Program-made: the position numbers and the translations under genes
In this document: positions 32,293 through 42,044 of the stretch, one piece after another
How positions within the stretch are numbered: position 1 is the stretch's first letter
How the letters are laid out: each line of letters begins with the position of its first letter
Assembly (NCBI GenBank): GCA_032717465.1
Contig: CM064670.1
Coordinates: 16,264,931 to 16,328,930, forward strand
From: Coenobita brevimanus
Lineage: Eukaryota; Arthropoda; Malacostraca; Decapoda; Coenobitidae
Direction: 5' to 3'
DNA: 64,000 bases
Notes under the pieces: generated by a model
What the model was told of the DNA's origin: nothing
The model's database searches: none
The model's input: the letters and a program-made list of their open reading frames with translations, nothing else

Positions 32293-33548
32293 TACATATA
32301 TATCATACGAGGAAGATAGAATATGTTGAGCGTAGCGTTTTAGAGACTAAGACCTCTTACTTGAACTCGATAATTTATTCCCTTGTATAATTCGACACCG
32401 TATTTCCATGTATGTTATAGATGCAAATTGTCGATATTATAGCAAAAAAAACAGCACACAAAAAGAATTTTAGGGTATTATATGCATTATCTCTGGGGAA
32501 GAGATGCTGTGCAGCCTCCAATGCCGCTCAGGGAAGATTCACAGGTTTATGATCAACTACGTGGTAATACGGTTCAGTTATAGGCAACAGGAAGAGAGAC
32601 ATGGGAGGAGACAAAGCATTCTTCACGCTGTTTTTCCTTCTTTCCTCCTAACTAAGGAGTGCTTAAGCAGGAAGAATGAGGCATGGGAAGGCTGTATAGT
32701 GTCCTTGTCGTATGTACTAAAATAAACATGTGCTATCGAATTAAACTAGTGAACTGATTCTAAGTATGTGGTGATCCTCATCCCTGACGCTATTCTCAGG
32801 TCCCGCCTCTTACCCTCACATATACTGCCACATCACTTCTATGTTATAAAAATACGTCAAAAATATTTCATCACACATTTTTGTTTTACTTCATTCAGAA
32901 GAGAGTTACATAATTGGTTTTTCTCACGTGTGCGCATGTAAGTGTGGTCGGCTGCGGTAAGAGCTGATTACGTGCATGAGGCTACAGATAATGTTTTTTT
33001 ATTCATTTATTTTTTTTTTAAAGCAAGGGTTGGCTTTTAAAGTAGGGAGGTAACAACCACCAAACAGACACATGTATATGTACCTTGTCGTTTTCTTTTA
33101 AACTGGCAGAGGCTTTTTAAGAATACAGCCAAGCATTTCCGTAAGAATGTATAGCCACAAACGGCAACTTTCTGTTCGGCGAGGGGAGGGGGGAAGACGG
33201 GGAGGGGAAGGGAGAAGAGGGTTGTGGCTGGTGGGGGTAGTAAGCTACCTCATCAGTGCCTCTGTGCTAGCACTTGATGCACACACAGGACATTGTGGTT
33301 CGCTTATTTTTACCTGACTTAAGAAGTTAAGATGCTCTCACAACTTGAATACTAAGTCTTGGTTGTAAATCGACCCTCCAGTCTGACTACAATTGACCAT
33401 CGACTGAACTGAAAGGGGTTAGGGATCTTGACAGGTTAGAATAAACGCCCTATACAGTTGCGCTAGTATAAAGTGTACAACAAACACATGTGAGCCAACT
33501 TACGCTGTTGTTGTGCTTTTGACACTCACTGAGCAATTGTATTCACAG
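32289..33548. other. unassigned stretch
   Basis: About 1.26 kb without recognised gene or element. A G-rich purine tract lies at 33180-33228. Confidence 0.35.
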
Positions 33549-33552
33549 TTAA

Positions 33553-33742
33553 CCTTTTCAGTCCTGTGCCACATTTTTCCATTTTATTCTTGCTATAATT
33601 TTGGGAGAGACTTTTCGGACTGGCAAGGTTAGATACAGTTTTCATTACCGTTTCACTGTACTAGGTCTTTCCAGATCTGAATAAAGTCATCTGAAAGTAA
33701 AAGTCAATAAAAACAATAAAACACGTTATGAGACTGAAGGGA
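33553..33742 (+). mobile_element. alpha-MITE, clean copy with TTAA flanks
   Basis: TTAA (33549-33552 and 33743-33746) flanks a 190-bp element. Its left end is CCTTTTCAGTCC and its right end, on the other strand, TCCCTTCAGTCT. The core contains GACTTTTCGGACTGG, GTTAGATACAGTTTTCATTA and AATAAAGTCATCTGAAAGTA. TTAA target duplications with C-rich tips are the hallmark of piggyBac-type transposition, so the element is probably a piggyBac-like MITE. Confidence 0.8.
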
Positions 33743-33837
33743 TTAACACTTGCGATTTGTAAAGCGTATTGATCCGAAGCAGTATCGGCGCATCATATGT
33801 TTTTAAACTACTAAATATGATGATGTCTTTCTCTATT

Positions 33838-33933
33838 CCATGCTTGCTATTTACAGACGATTTTATTTAGCTAAAGGGATATTCTTCGAAGTGGAGGAGT
33901 TGCTATAACCTACTTTAATCCTTTCACTACTGG
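33838..33933 (+). mobile_element. alpha-MITE, left part (split)
   Basis: Left part of an alpha copy (CATGCTTGCTATTTACAGAC, CTTCGAAGTGGAGGAG, CCTTTCACTACTGG). It continues at 39055-39125 after a 5.1-kb insertion. Confidence 0.72.
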
Positions 33934-34464
33934 TCTTACAATAACTTTGTAACTTCTTGTAGTAGGAGTTAAAGATGAATACAGGGAGTTGATCTTGATT
34001 TATTATCTTCAGAGAAAATCTTAAGTTGTGCAGTGTATGTATTACAGAGACTTAATATACTAAGTAAGTCTAGTTGGACCCCTCTTCTTGTTCACTCTCT
34101 CCACTACCTGTCGGTTCTATAGCTAGCCTCCTTCTGAGCTCTGCTTCCTAAATTCTGGTGTAGCAGGGGTCGTGTCACGTGTGTTACACTGTTGTTGGAA
34201 TGTTCTAGAAACCTGTGTGTGAGTATGTGTGTATGTGTGTGTATGGTCACTAGGCGCTGTTGTGTGCCTATAAAGCATTCCTTGAGTTAGAGTGTGTAAG
34301 CATGTTAGCATTGCTCAATTCTCGCAGACACAATACCTCTGACTTGCTGCTTCTATCTGTCTGTCTATCTATCTATCTATCTATTTATCTATCATGTTTT
34401 CTATAATTAATTGTATTTATAATATGGAGTCCTAACATTGCTCGGTCACGCCACTGGAGGTCCT
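33934..34464 (+). repeat. terminal direct repeat, left copy
   Basis: Begins TCTTACAATAACTTTGTAAC. It contains CTATAAAGCATTCC (TATA-like, near 34269), a (CTAT)n tract at 34360-34393, and ends ACTGGAGGTCCT after a 16-base segment missing in the right copy. By eye it is ~97% identical to the right copy. Confidence 0.85.
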
Positions 34465-35165
34465 CCGACAGTAATTATCATTGACATATGCTAATCTATT
34501 AGTACATAATATTGATTATAATATTGTATATATATAATATTCATAGTAAATTGCAATGATCTAGTAATATTACATTTTACACAAGTTGTATACATATTTG
34601 AATAAATGCAATATGATTATTGTATGACTTGTTACATAATATTGTAGTAACATTGTAGTAATATTTGTAATATTGTATGAACTGTTACATAATATTGGGG
34701 TAATGCATAATTATGTTGGCCTTATAACTGTCGTTACATTTTGTTAATGCAACTGTTACATAATTGTGTTGGCCTTATAATTGTAGTTACATTTTGTTAA
34801 TGCAACTGTTACATAATTGTGTTGGCCTTATAATTGTAGTTACATTTTGTTAATGCAACTGTTACATAATTGTGTTGGCCTTATATTTGTAGTTAACGTT
34901 ACATAAAAGTTACATCTTGTTAATGCAACTGTTACATAATTGTTACATATTGTTTGTAGTTACATAATTGTAGCAAGTGTAACATAATGCAATCGTTTGT
35001 CGTTACATAACTGTAGCAAGTGTAACATAATGCAATCGTTTGTCGTTACATAATTGTTACATATTGTTTGTAGTTACATAATTGTAGCAAGTGTAACATA
35101 ATGCAATCGTTTGTCGTTACAGAATTGTTACATATCGTTTGTAGTTACATAATTGTAATAATTGC
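34465..35165 (+). repeat. TTACATAATTGT-type A/T-rich tandem array
   Basis: The section 34749-34910 has three to four copies of a 53-bp unit (GCAACTGTTACATAATTGTG, TTGGCCTTATAATTGTAG). At 34960-35150 a related unit with AACATAATGCAATCGTTTGT and TTACATATTGTTTGTAG repeats three times. Both derive from a GTTACATAATTGTA core. Confidence 0.88.
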
Positions 35166-35194
35166 AGTCCTGACACTGAATCCGGTCATGCTGC

Positions 35195-35430
35195 GGTCGA
35201 TGATAGTGATGATGTGCCATCCCACTGGCTCGTGGAGACAACAATTTGCTTTTTGTTTCACTTATAGAAGGAGTTTATATGATGATGTGCCATGCCACTT
35301 GCTTGTGGAGAACACTAATTTGCTTTTTGTTTCACTTATAGGAGTTTATGTGATGATGTGCCATGCCACTTGCTTGTGGAGAACACTAATTTGCTTTTTG
35401 TTTCACTTATAGAAGGAGTTTATGTGGTAT
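35195..35430 (+). repeat. ~72-bp tandem repeat, three units
   Basis: GATGATGTGCCAT starts units at about 35208, 35281 and 35352, each continuing with GCTCGTGGAGA/GCTTGTGGAGA and TTTGCTTTTTGTTTCACTTA. The second and third units are almost identical. The open frame across them is a repeat artefact. Confidence 0.9.
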
Positions 35431-36002
35431 TTTGGCATTTGTAGTAACACACTTATTTTCATTTGTTTGTTATGTGATCTTACTCTATTTCTTTTTTTGT
35501 ATGTATTGATTTGCTATAGTTTGTTTTTCTTCGTTTGTCTACGTTTTTTCGGTGTTTTTCGAGGTTGCATAATTGCTGGCTAATTCCCTTGGGACTCTTT
35601 TTTAAGGTTTAGTTTATATTGCACAGATATTTCTGAAAATGATAATATACAGTATAGCCCCATATTTTGTTATTTTACATAAAAAAATATATATATATAC
35701 ACTAAATACAGTATTAATTATATACACTGACTTGTTGTCCACTTGTACCTATCGTGGGCAGTATATGTGTCAGCATTGTGTGGAAATCTTTGTCTTTACG
35801 ATTGTGTTGAAAATGTTCAATTTTGCTAACGTCATTTGTGTTGGCCCTTTCTTTTTTCTTTTCTTGGTTTTCCTTGTAACCTAATTTATCTGTTTCCACT
35901 AGGTAGCTTTAATTAATAAATGTTTAATACAGTTCTTTTAATCGCTCACTGAGTTACTGTGATGTATTTTCTTTATTACTTTGTAGATATAATAATGTAT
36001 AG
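35431..36002. other. internal region of 5.1-kb element, no gene
   Basis: A/T-rich, no coding motif. Confidence 0.4.
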
Positions 36003-37462
36003 CTGATTGTTGTGGAGTGGATATGGAAGTTGTGTAGATTGGCTTGGGAAGAGGGAAGGGTTCCAGAGGACTGGAAATCAGGTATAATTGTTCCTCTGTA
36101 CAAAGGAAAAGGGGAGAGAGAAGTATGTGGTAACCATAGGGGTATTTGCCTTCTTAGTGTGACTAGTAAAATATATGGTAGAATACTCATTGATAGGGTT
36201 AGGCATATGACAGAGGAGCTAGTTGGAGAAGAACAAGGGGGATTTAGGAAGGGAAAAGGGTGTGTAGATCAGATATTTGTTCTAAGATGTTTAGTGGAGA
36301 AGTATCTAGAGAAGGGAAGGAAAGTGTACGCTGCCTTCATGGACTTGGAGAAAGCTTATGACAGAATAGATAGGAAAGGTATGTGGAAGGTATTAAGAAT
36401 ATATGGAGTGGAGGGGAAATTGTTGAGTGCTGTGAAGAGTATGTACGAGGGAGCTAGGGCTACGGTGCGAGTGGATGGTGAGCTGAGTGAGTTCTTTGAT
36501 CTCAATGTGGGACTGAAACAGGGGTGTGTAATGTCTCCATGGCTGTTTAATATATATATGGATGGGGTCGTAAAGGAGGTACAAGGTAGGGCAGTGGATG
36601 TGGGGGTGGCCCTAATGAATGAGGGTGAGATTTGGAAGCTTCCGGTGTTGCTGTTTGCTGATGATACAGCATTGTTGAGTGAAGATGAATGGGAGTTGCA
36701 AGGTTTGGTGAATGAATTTGGGACAGTGTGTAGGAGGAGGAAGCTGAAAGTTAATGTAAACAAAAGTAAAGTTATGGTGTTTGAGAGGAATGAAGTCACA
36801 GAGTGTGCAGTGAGGTTGGATGGTGAGGATATGGAGAATGTGAGTGCATTCAAGTACTTGGGTAGTGTGATGAGTAAGGATGGAACTTTGGGGGATGAAG
36901 TACGTGAAAGGGTACAGCAGGGAAGGAAGGTTGTTGGCACACTGAAAGCAGTGATGAGAAATAGGGAGGTGAGTATGGAAGTTAAGAAGTCACTGCATGA
37001 TGGTATTGTGATACCTACTCTGACGTATGGAAGCGAGGCGTGGACCTTGCAAGAGGGGAACAAGTCAAGAGTGAGAGCAGTGGAAATGAGTTACTTGAGA
37101 GGAGCATGTGGAGTGACATGGAGGGACAGGTTGACGAATGAAGAAGTGAAGGAACGTTGTGGGGTAGATGTGGATGTGGTTGAAAAGATTAGGAGAAATA
37201 CACTGAGGTGGTTTGGACATGTGGAGAGGATGGAGAATGAAAGACTGACTAAGAGGGTGTATGTTGGTGTGGTGGAGGGAGGGAGAGGGAGGGGTAGACC
37301 GAGGATGAGGTGGAGGGATGGAGTTGAGAGGTATATGAGGGAGGGGGGGGGTGATTTGGGGGGAGGGGAGTCAAATGGTGGGTGACAGAGTGACTTGGAG
37401 GCGTTTTGTCTGCGGCCACCCTTTGCGGGATTAGGGTGTCGGGCTATAGATAGATAGATAGA
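36003..37462 (+). mobile_element. LINE family A, 5'-truncated young copy (A3)
   Basis: Starts abruptly in the frame before RT and ends in the shared 3' tail (GGGATTAGGGTGTCGGGCTA) plus a (GATA)n tract at 37447-37462. The RT frame is uninterrupted, so the insertion is recent relative to A1, A2 and A5. It lies inside the 5.1-kb element. Confidence 0.9.
36012..37385 (+). CDS. LINE A reverse transcriptase, open but N-truncated (457 codons)
   Basis: RNA-directed DNA polymerase domain of a non-LTR retrotransposon. In order: PEDWKSGIIVPLYKGKG (residues ~17-33, fingers), GFRKGKGCVDQIF (~78), FMDLEKAYDRIDRKGMW (~109, motif A with the first catalytic Asp), VGLKQGCVMSPWLFNIYMD (~166, motif B), and LLFADDTALLSED with FADD at 36654-36665 (motif C). 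Later come KYLGSVMSKDG, YGSEAW, NTLRWFGHVERME and GRGRPRMRWRDG. Both catalytic motifs are intact. The endonuclease and upstream part are missing, and the first Met is merely the first in the truncated frame. No promoter is evident, so it is probably silent. RTE-like affinity is tentative. Confidence 0.88.
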   Translation: MEWIWKLCRLAWEEGRVPEDWKSGIIVPLYKGKGEREVCGNHRGICLLSVTSKIYGRILIDRVRHMTEELVGEEQGGFRKGKGCVDQIFVLRCLVEKYLEKGRKVYAAFMDLEKAYDRIDRKGMWKVLRIYGVEGKLLSAVKSMYEGARATVRVDGELSEFFDLNVGLKQGCVMSPWLFNIYMDGVVKEVQGRAVDVGVALMNEGEIWKLPVLLFADDTALLSEDEWELQGLVNEFGTVCRRRKLKVNVNKSKVMVFERNEVTECAVRLDGEDMENVSAFKYLGSVMSKDGTLGDEVRERVQQGRKVVGTLKAVMRNREVSMEVKKSLHDGIVIPTLTYGSEAWTLQEGNKSRVRAVEMSYLRGACGVTWRDRLTNEEVKERCGVDVDVVEKIRRNTLRWFGHVERMENERLTKRVYVGVVEGGRGRGRPRMRWRDGVERYMREGGGDLGGGESNGG

Positions 37463-38554
37463 TGTATGTATGAAACACGTATTTTATGTAGGTATAAATG
37501 GTAACACTCGTTGGTAGTAAATAAATGCTATAATAAATGAATGAATATATACAGTGTAGAATTTTTATTGTTGGTGCAAGTATTTAATGACTGAATTCTG
37601 AAGATAATTGAAGTAGGTATATGTATTTAAGTTGTAATTATATAGCACGTTTTATATGTTTGTGCAAAATGTGTTGTCTATCACTGTGTATCGTATAAAT
37701 GAAGTAACTATGTAACTCACTAATTTTTACTGGGAATGGTGTGAGTGGTGTTGTACGTGGTGATAGCGTTGTCCTTCACGGGTTGATTGACGTGTTGTCG
37801 TCTCAGCAAACACGTACTGTATGGTGACGTCGACTTCTCACACTGGTAGCTGTGGTGAGTAAATAAGTAGCGGTGAGTAACTTCAGTGAAGATAAGTGAG
37901 TAAGATGGGTTGTGAATATGGACTTGGTATTTGCTTCGTCGTCTTGACCTCTTCACTCCTGCGCCAGCGGTGGAGGTTGGTTGAGGTAGCAGAGAGAGGA
38001 GGATGAGGTCGGGTGGTTGTGAGTTGTGAGTCCTGTCTCACTCTTCGTTTGTTTGTTTTGTTTTTCTTTCTCGATGTATTCTTGTCCTTTTCTCTTGTGA
38101 TTTACTCGTTGTGGGATGAAGAATGTCGCTACTTGTAGGTGCGTGTAGAAGATTATACTGACGACTCATAGAGTTGTTACTTGTAGTTGATCGTAGATTG
38201 TTGTAGTTCGTTGGTTCGTCGTAGAAACTGGAAGATTGTTTGTATTAATATTTTGTTAAACTACTGGCAAGGCGTCCTGTGACCTCTTCACCTCTAAATC
38301 AGTGTGATGATCGGGCAGACGGAGGGGGGGTTGGAGAGAATACTGTCAGGAGCTGGTTGTGAGTTATTGGTTGTAAGAGTTTTTTTTTTTTTTTTTTCAA
38401 TCTTGATAATGCAGAATCAACTGTACACTCGTAGACTCGTAGGTTTGTAGACTCATAGGCTTGTAGACTTGTAGACTGGTAGGCTTGTAGCTTGTATTTT
38501 GTAGGAATTCACTGTAGATTCGTAGACGAGGTTCGTATGTTCGCTGCAGCCATA
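37463..38554. other. internal region of 5.1-kb element, no gene
   Basis: No coding motif. A T-run lies at 38382-38398, and repeats of GTAGACTCGTAGGTTTGTAG occur at 38428-38500. GTTGTAGTTCG/CGTAGA words are frequent. Confidence 0.45.
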
Positions 38555-39054
38555 TCTTACAATAACTGTAACTTTTTGTAGTAGAAGTTAAAGATGAATA
38601 CAGGGAGTTGATCTTGATTTATTATCTTCAGAGAAAATCTTAAGTTGTGCAGTGTATGTATTACAGAGACTTAATATACTAAGTATGTCTAGTTGGACCC
38701 TTCTTCTTGTTCACTCTCTCCACTACCTGTCGGTTCTATAGCTAGCCTCCTTCTGAGCTCTGCTTCCTAAATTCTGGTGTAGCAGGAGTCGTGTCAAGTG
38801 TGTTACACTGTTGTTGGAATGTCCTAGAAACCTGTGTGTGAGTATGTGTGTATGGTCACTAGGCACTGTCGTGTGCCTATAAAGCATTCCTTGAGTTAGA
38901 GTGTGTAAGCATGTTTAGCATTGCTCGATTCTCGCAGACACAATACCTCTGACTTGCTGCTTCTATCTGTCTGTCTATCTATCTATCTATCTATCTATCA
39001 TGTTTTCTATAATTAATTGTATTTATAATATGGAGTCCTAACACTGGAGGTCCT
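38555..39054 (+). repeat. terminal direct repeat, right copy
   Basis: 500 bases matching 33934-34464 in the same orientation, with about a dozen substitutions and a few short indels. A (CTAT)n tract lies at 38966-38999. It is followed directly by the right part of the split alpha-MITE. Confidence 0.85.
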
Positions 39055-39128
39055 TCCCAAGTTGATTAAAATTGTTCAGGGATAGCAAGAATTAAGCTAG
39101 GCAATAGGTTATTGGAGTGAAAGGGTTA
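39055..39128 (+). mobile_element. alpha-MITE, right part (split)
   Basis: TTCCCAAGTTGATTAAAATT, GGGATAGCAAGAATTAAGCT and GAGTGAAAGGGTTAT complete the alpha copy that starts at 33838. Confidence 0.72.
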
Positions 39129-39415
39129 TGCCATGCTAGCTATAGTTATAAGAAGAGTTAACTGTCCACAACAGTTGGGCAGACGACAGACGAACCCAGT
39201 GGCAAAAGTCATCCCTTCAGGGTATTGTAGGTTATGGTGGATATTAATACTTTTATTTCGATTACGTATTTTGTATTTTATTTTTATTGCCACTGGACAG
39301 TTTAACGAGTATTTACCAGTGGAAGGCGTGTCTATGTCCTTTTCACCTCAATATAGCCCCGATTTTTGTCCTATTGCTGCGTATGTCGCACAAGTCAATG
39401 GAAGAAGATGACGAC
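39129..39415. other. unassigned stretch
   Basis: A 92-codon plus frame at 39133-39411 shows no recognised domain. It is not called. Confidence 0.35.
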
Positions 39416-39536
39416 TATGGCTCTACGTCTTTTTCATAGTACCTCTTCGTGACTAGTCTATTTAACAACTCAACATTTAACATTTAGGATGGAAAGATGG
39501 TACTATTAGACAAACTAGAGTAAACAGACAGTATAA
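39416..39536 (-). mobile_element. beta-MITE copy, partial
   Basis: TTTCATAGTACCTCTTCGTG to AGAGTAAACAGACAGTATA, truncated on one side, directly next to the full beta copy. Confidence 0.7.
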
Positions 39537-39760
39537 CCTTAACTTGGCCTAGATTTTCGTTCTTTTGCAACTTATTTCATGTCGCCCAGTGGCAAAAAAA
39601 AAATAAAATAATAATAATATTATTATTATTATGGTTATGCATCCTTTCCATAGCACTTGTTCGTGCCTAGCATCATACTCTAGTGTTAATTTGTTGCTAC
39701 AACTCAGCAGTCAAGATGGAGAGATGAAAATTTTAGGCCAAGTTAGTGTAAACAGAGTAT
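39537..39760 (-). mobile_element. beta-MITE, full copy with TIRs
   Basis: One end is CCTTAACTTGGCCTAGATTT; the other, on the opposite strand, is GTTTACACTAACTTGGCC then TAAAATTTTC. These terminal inverted repeats of ~25 bases define the family. A palindromic AAT/ATT tract sits inside at 39603-39635. No reading frame. Confidence 0.8.
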
Positions 39761-39836
39761 AACCCCTCCAGTTCTGTTAACTTTTGAGCTGGATAAAACT
39801 GTCTGGCAGCAACAAGAAAAACTAAAAACAATGTCA
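39761..39836 (+). mobile_element. alpha-MITE, short copy
   Basis: TATAACCCCTCCAGTTCTG, AAACTGTCTGGCAGCAACAA and TCATCAGATTAAAGGGTC: both alpha ends with a short core. Confidence 0.65.
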
Positions 39837-39883
39837 TCAGATTAAAGGGTCAAAATAAAACACTCAAAGTAATATACTGATGA

Positions 39884-40290
39884 AGAAGAGGTGCTAGGGG
39901 TGATAATACGATCCCTGAAATTCATAATAACTAGCCAGTGAGCCTCCCTCCCTCTCGTTCTATTACCCTCCTCTCCTCTCTCACCCCCTCCCTGCCAGCC
40001 TCCCTCCCGTCCCGCCTCACTCACTCTATCCATACCTCCCTCCCCTCCTCCTAATTTCCCTTACTATCCTTCCCATTCTCCCTGCCTTCTCCTCCCTCTC
40101 TCTCCCGCCATCCTCCCGCTACATGCTGTTTGTCTCATGTTACGGCAAGTCAGATAACGCTTATCGCATGTCGTCAAAAACCTGGTTTCTGAGAATGATA
40201 AAAATACCACGCTCTCTTATCACAGAACAGACGCTGACCGTTACTGGAAAAGTATGTCGGATCCAAGAAATTCGAGATTAAATTTAAAAA
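39884..40290 (+). repeat. diverged segmental duplication, unit 1
   Basis: Matches 40622-41540: GAGGTGCTAGGGGTGATAAT, a pyrimidine-rich core, then ACATGCTGTTTGTCTCATG, GGCAAGTCAGATAA, CTGAGAATGATAAAAATACC and TCTTATCACAGAACAGACGC, in the same order. Confidence 0.75.
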
Positions 40291-40621
40291 TGTCAATAAT
40301 GAAGGGCTAAGCTTGACGGACTGTGTAAACTGATTCGTATTTTATTTCATACCTAGGATAAAACTTTCTTCTGTTCGTTTTACCAGTAACAGCAGATCCA
40401 ATGTGTTTCAGCCTCTGCCTTATAATTCATTCATACAAACTCTTCCAGTTATAAATTAATTACAGTTTGTACATCAATCCTAATACTTAATAAGGACAGA
40501 TATACAAGTAGATTATCTTGATACGTATTTTGCAGCTTGCTTAATACACGACTGATTATGAACTTTTACGCTGTCAGAATTATATAGGAGTAAACAGGCA
40601 CACTACAAGATGCCACGTTAG

Positions 40622-40705
40622 AAAGGTGCTAGGGATGATTATGTGGCTCTTAAACCATATAATTATCGTCTAGCTTTTGTTCTCACTCCTTCCTCCTTCC
40701 CGTTC

Positions 40706-40752
<47 letters not shown>

Positions 40753-41540
40753 TTACCTCCCTGCCTGCTTACCTCACACACTCTTTGCTTCTCAGCTTCC
40801 CTCTCATCCTCCTTCCTCACTTTATTCCCACCCTTCCTCCCTCCCTCGTTTTCTACTTCCCTACCTCTCTCCTTTACTTCTTCCTTTCTGCCACCATCCC
40901 TTCCTTACTAATTCCTCCCTATCTCCCTCCCTTCTTTGCTTATTCCTTCCTTCTTATCTCTCTCCCTTCATCGCTTAATTCTTCCTTTCTACCACCCTTC
41001 CTCATTCCTTCCTGCCTTCCTCCCTCCTGCCCTCCCGTACTCCTTCATCTCTGCCTCCCTCCCTCTCTTTCTCCTTCCTCTCTACCCCTTTCTTTCCCTA
41101 CCTTCCCTTTGCCTCTCTCCCTTCCCTACTGCCTTCGTTCCCCTCCTCTCCCGCCACCCTTCTCCTCGGCTCCCCTCCGCCACACGCTGTCTGCCATGCC
41201 AAGACAAGTCAGATAAAACACATCCCGTCCGTGCAAAAACCTGGACATGTATCATAGACTCTCTCAAGCTTACATTGTTCTTAAGATGCTCTGTTTAGAC
41301 GTCTATCTTTACTCATGCAGAAACTTCACAACCAAAGTGGAATTAATCTTGAAATGAAAAAACAAAACAAAACAAAACATGGTGATATGAATTGCCGTGG
41401 AGACTTACTTATCGCAGGAAGTGTCTACGATGCTCTATACCTACGGCTCCTGGATTCTGGGAATGATAAAAGCACCGTTGTATCTTATCACAGTACAAAG
41501 GCTGACTATCAATGGAAAAGCATTTTTGACCCCAGAATAT
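40622..41540 (+). repeat. diverged segmental duplication, unit 2 with expanded CT core
   Basis: Same order as unit 1, but with ~480 bases of pyrimidine-rich DNA including (CT)n at 40711-40748, and an extra ~200 bases near 41240-41450 containing (AAAAC)n at 41358-41378. The long Ser/Leu/Pro frames here are artefacts. Confidence 0.75.
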
Positions 41541-41576
41541 AGAAGGCTGTAATCCAAGTTTAATTAGGGTTTCACT

Positions 41577-42033
41577 AGTTGAGTGGCAGAAGAGAGAGTT
41601 ATATGTAGAAAGAAAGAGAGAGGTGAAAAGATTAGTAAGAGAGAGTAAGAAGAGAGTGGATGAGGAATTTGGAATGAATTTGAGTGTAAAGTGGAGGGAC
41701 TGTAAGAAAATGTTCTGGAAAGAGGTGAAGAGAGTAAGACAGGGTGGAAGTGAGGTTAGCAGGGGAGTGAAACATAAAAATGGTAGATTACTAGTGGAGA
41801 AGGGAGAAAAAGTGAGCAGATGGAAAGAACACTTTAAGGAATTGTTGAACATACAGGATGGAAGTAATGCGAGTATAAGTGGCTGGGGAATGGCTGGGAG
41901 GAGGAGGGAGGTGAGAAGACAGGAAGAAATCAGTAGGATAGAAGTTGTGGAAGCAATGAAGAAAGTTAAGTTGGAAAAACACTCAGGAATTGATAGAGTG
42001 TGTGGTGAAATGCTGAAGATAGGGGAGAGATAG
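41577..42033 (+). pseudogene. LINE A ORF2, region upstream of RT
   Basis: Basic, helical-looking linker between endonuclease and RT. It includes KREVKRLVRESKKRVDEEFG, SVKWRDCKKMFWKEVKRVRQ, WKEHFKELLNIQ and EVVEAMKKVKLEKHSGIDRV. The last is the usual segment before the LINE RT fingers (in other LINEs K..K..G.DG). Translation would end at 42033 because of the one-base deletion. It was joined to the following RT frame in the ancestor. Confidence 0.8.
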
Positions 42034-42044
42034 TAGTAGAATGG

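Larger units (their letters stand above)
33934..39054. mobile_element. 5.1-kb element with ~500-bp terminal direct repeats
   Basis: Near-identical direct repeats (33934-34464 and 38555-39054) bound an internal region, and the outer flanks are two parts of one alpha-MITE. The unit therefore behaves as a single insertion with long terminal direct repeats, like an LTR element. The internal region has no gag or pol of its own; the only coding part is a nested LINE A copy. It may be a non-autonomous large retrotransposon derivative. Against this, typical TG..CA ends and a clear purine tract are not evident. Confidence 0.6.

Noticed and set aside
35101..35412. 103-codon repetitive frame
   Set aside because: Translation of the ~72-bp tandem repeat.
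34749..35430. CRISPR-like array
   Set aside because: The tandem units are contiguous without unique spacers, and the genome is eukaryotic.
36356..37063. 235-codon minus-strand frame opposite LINE A3
   Set aside because: Antisense shadow of the RT frame. A similar shadow occurs at 42293-43000.
33934..39054. Simple segmental duplication of a 500-bp block
   Set aside because: Not fully excluded, but the two outer flanks being parts of one alpha-MITE favours a single insertion with terminal repeats.
40677..41216. 179-codon Ser/Leu/Pro-rich frame
   Set aside because: Translation of a pyrimidine tract. The other two forward frames are also open.
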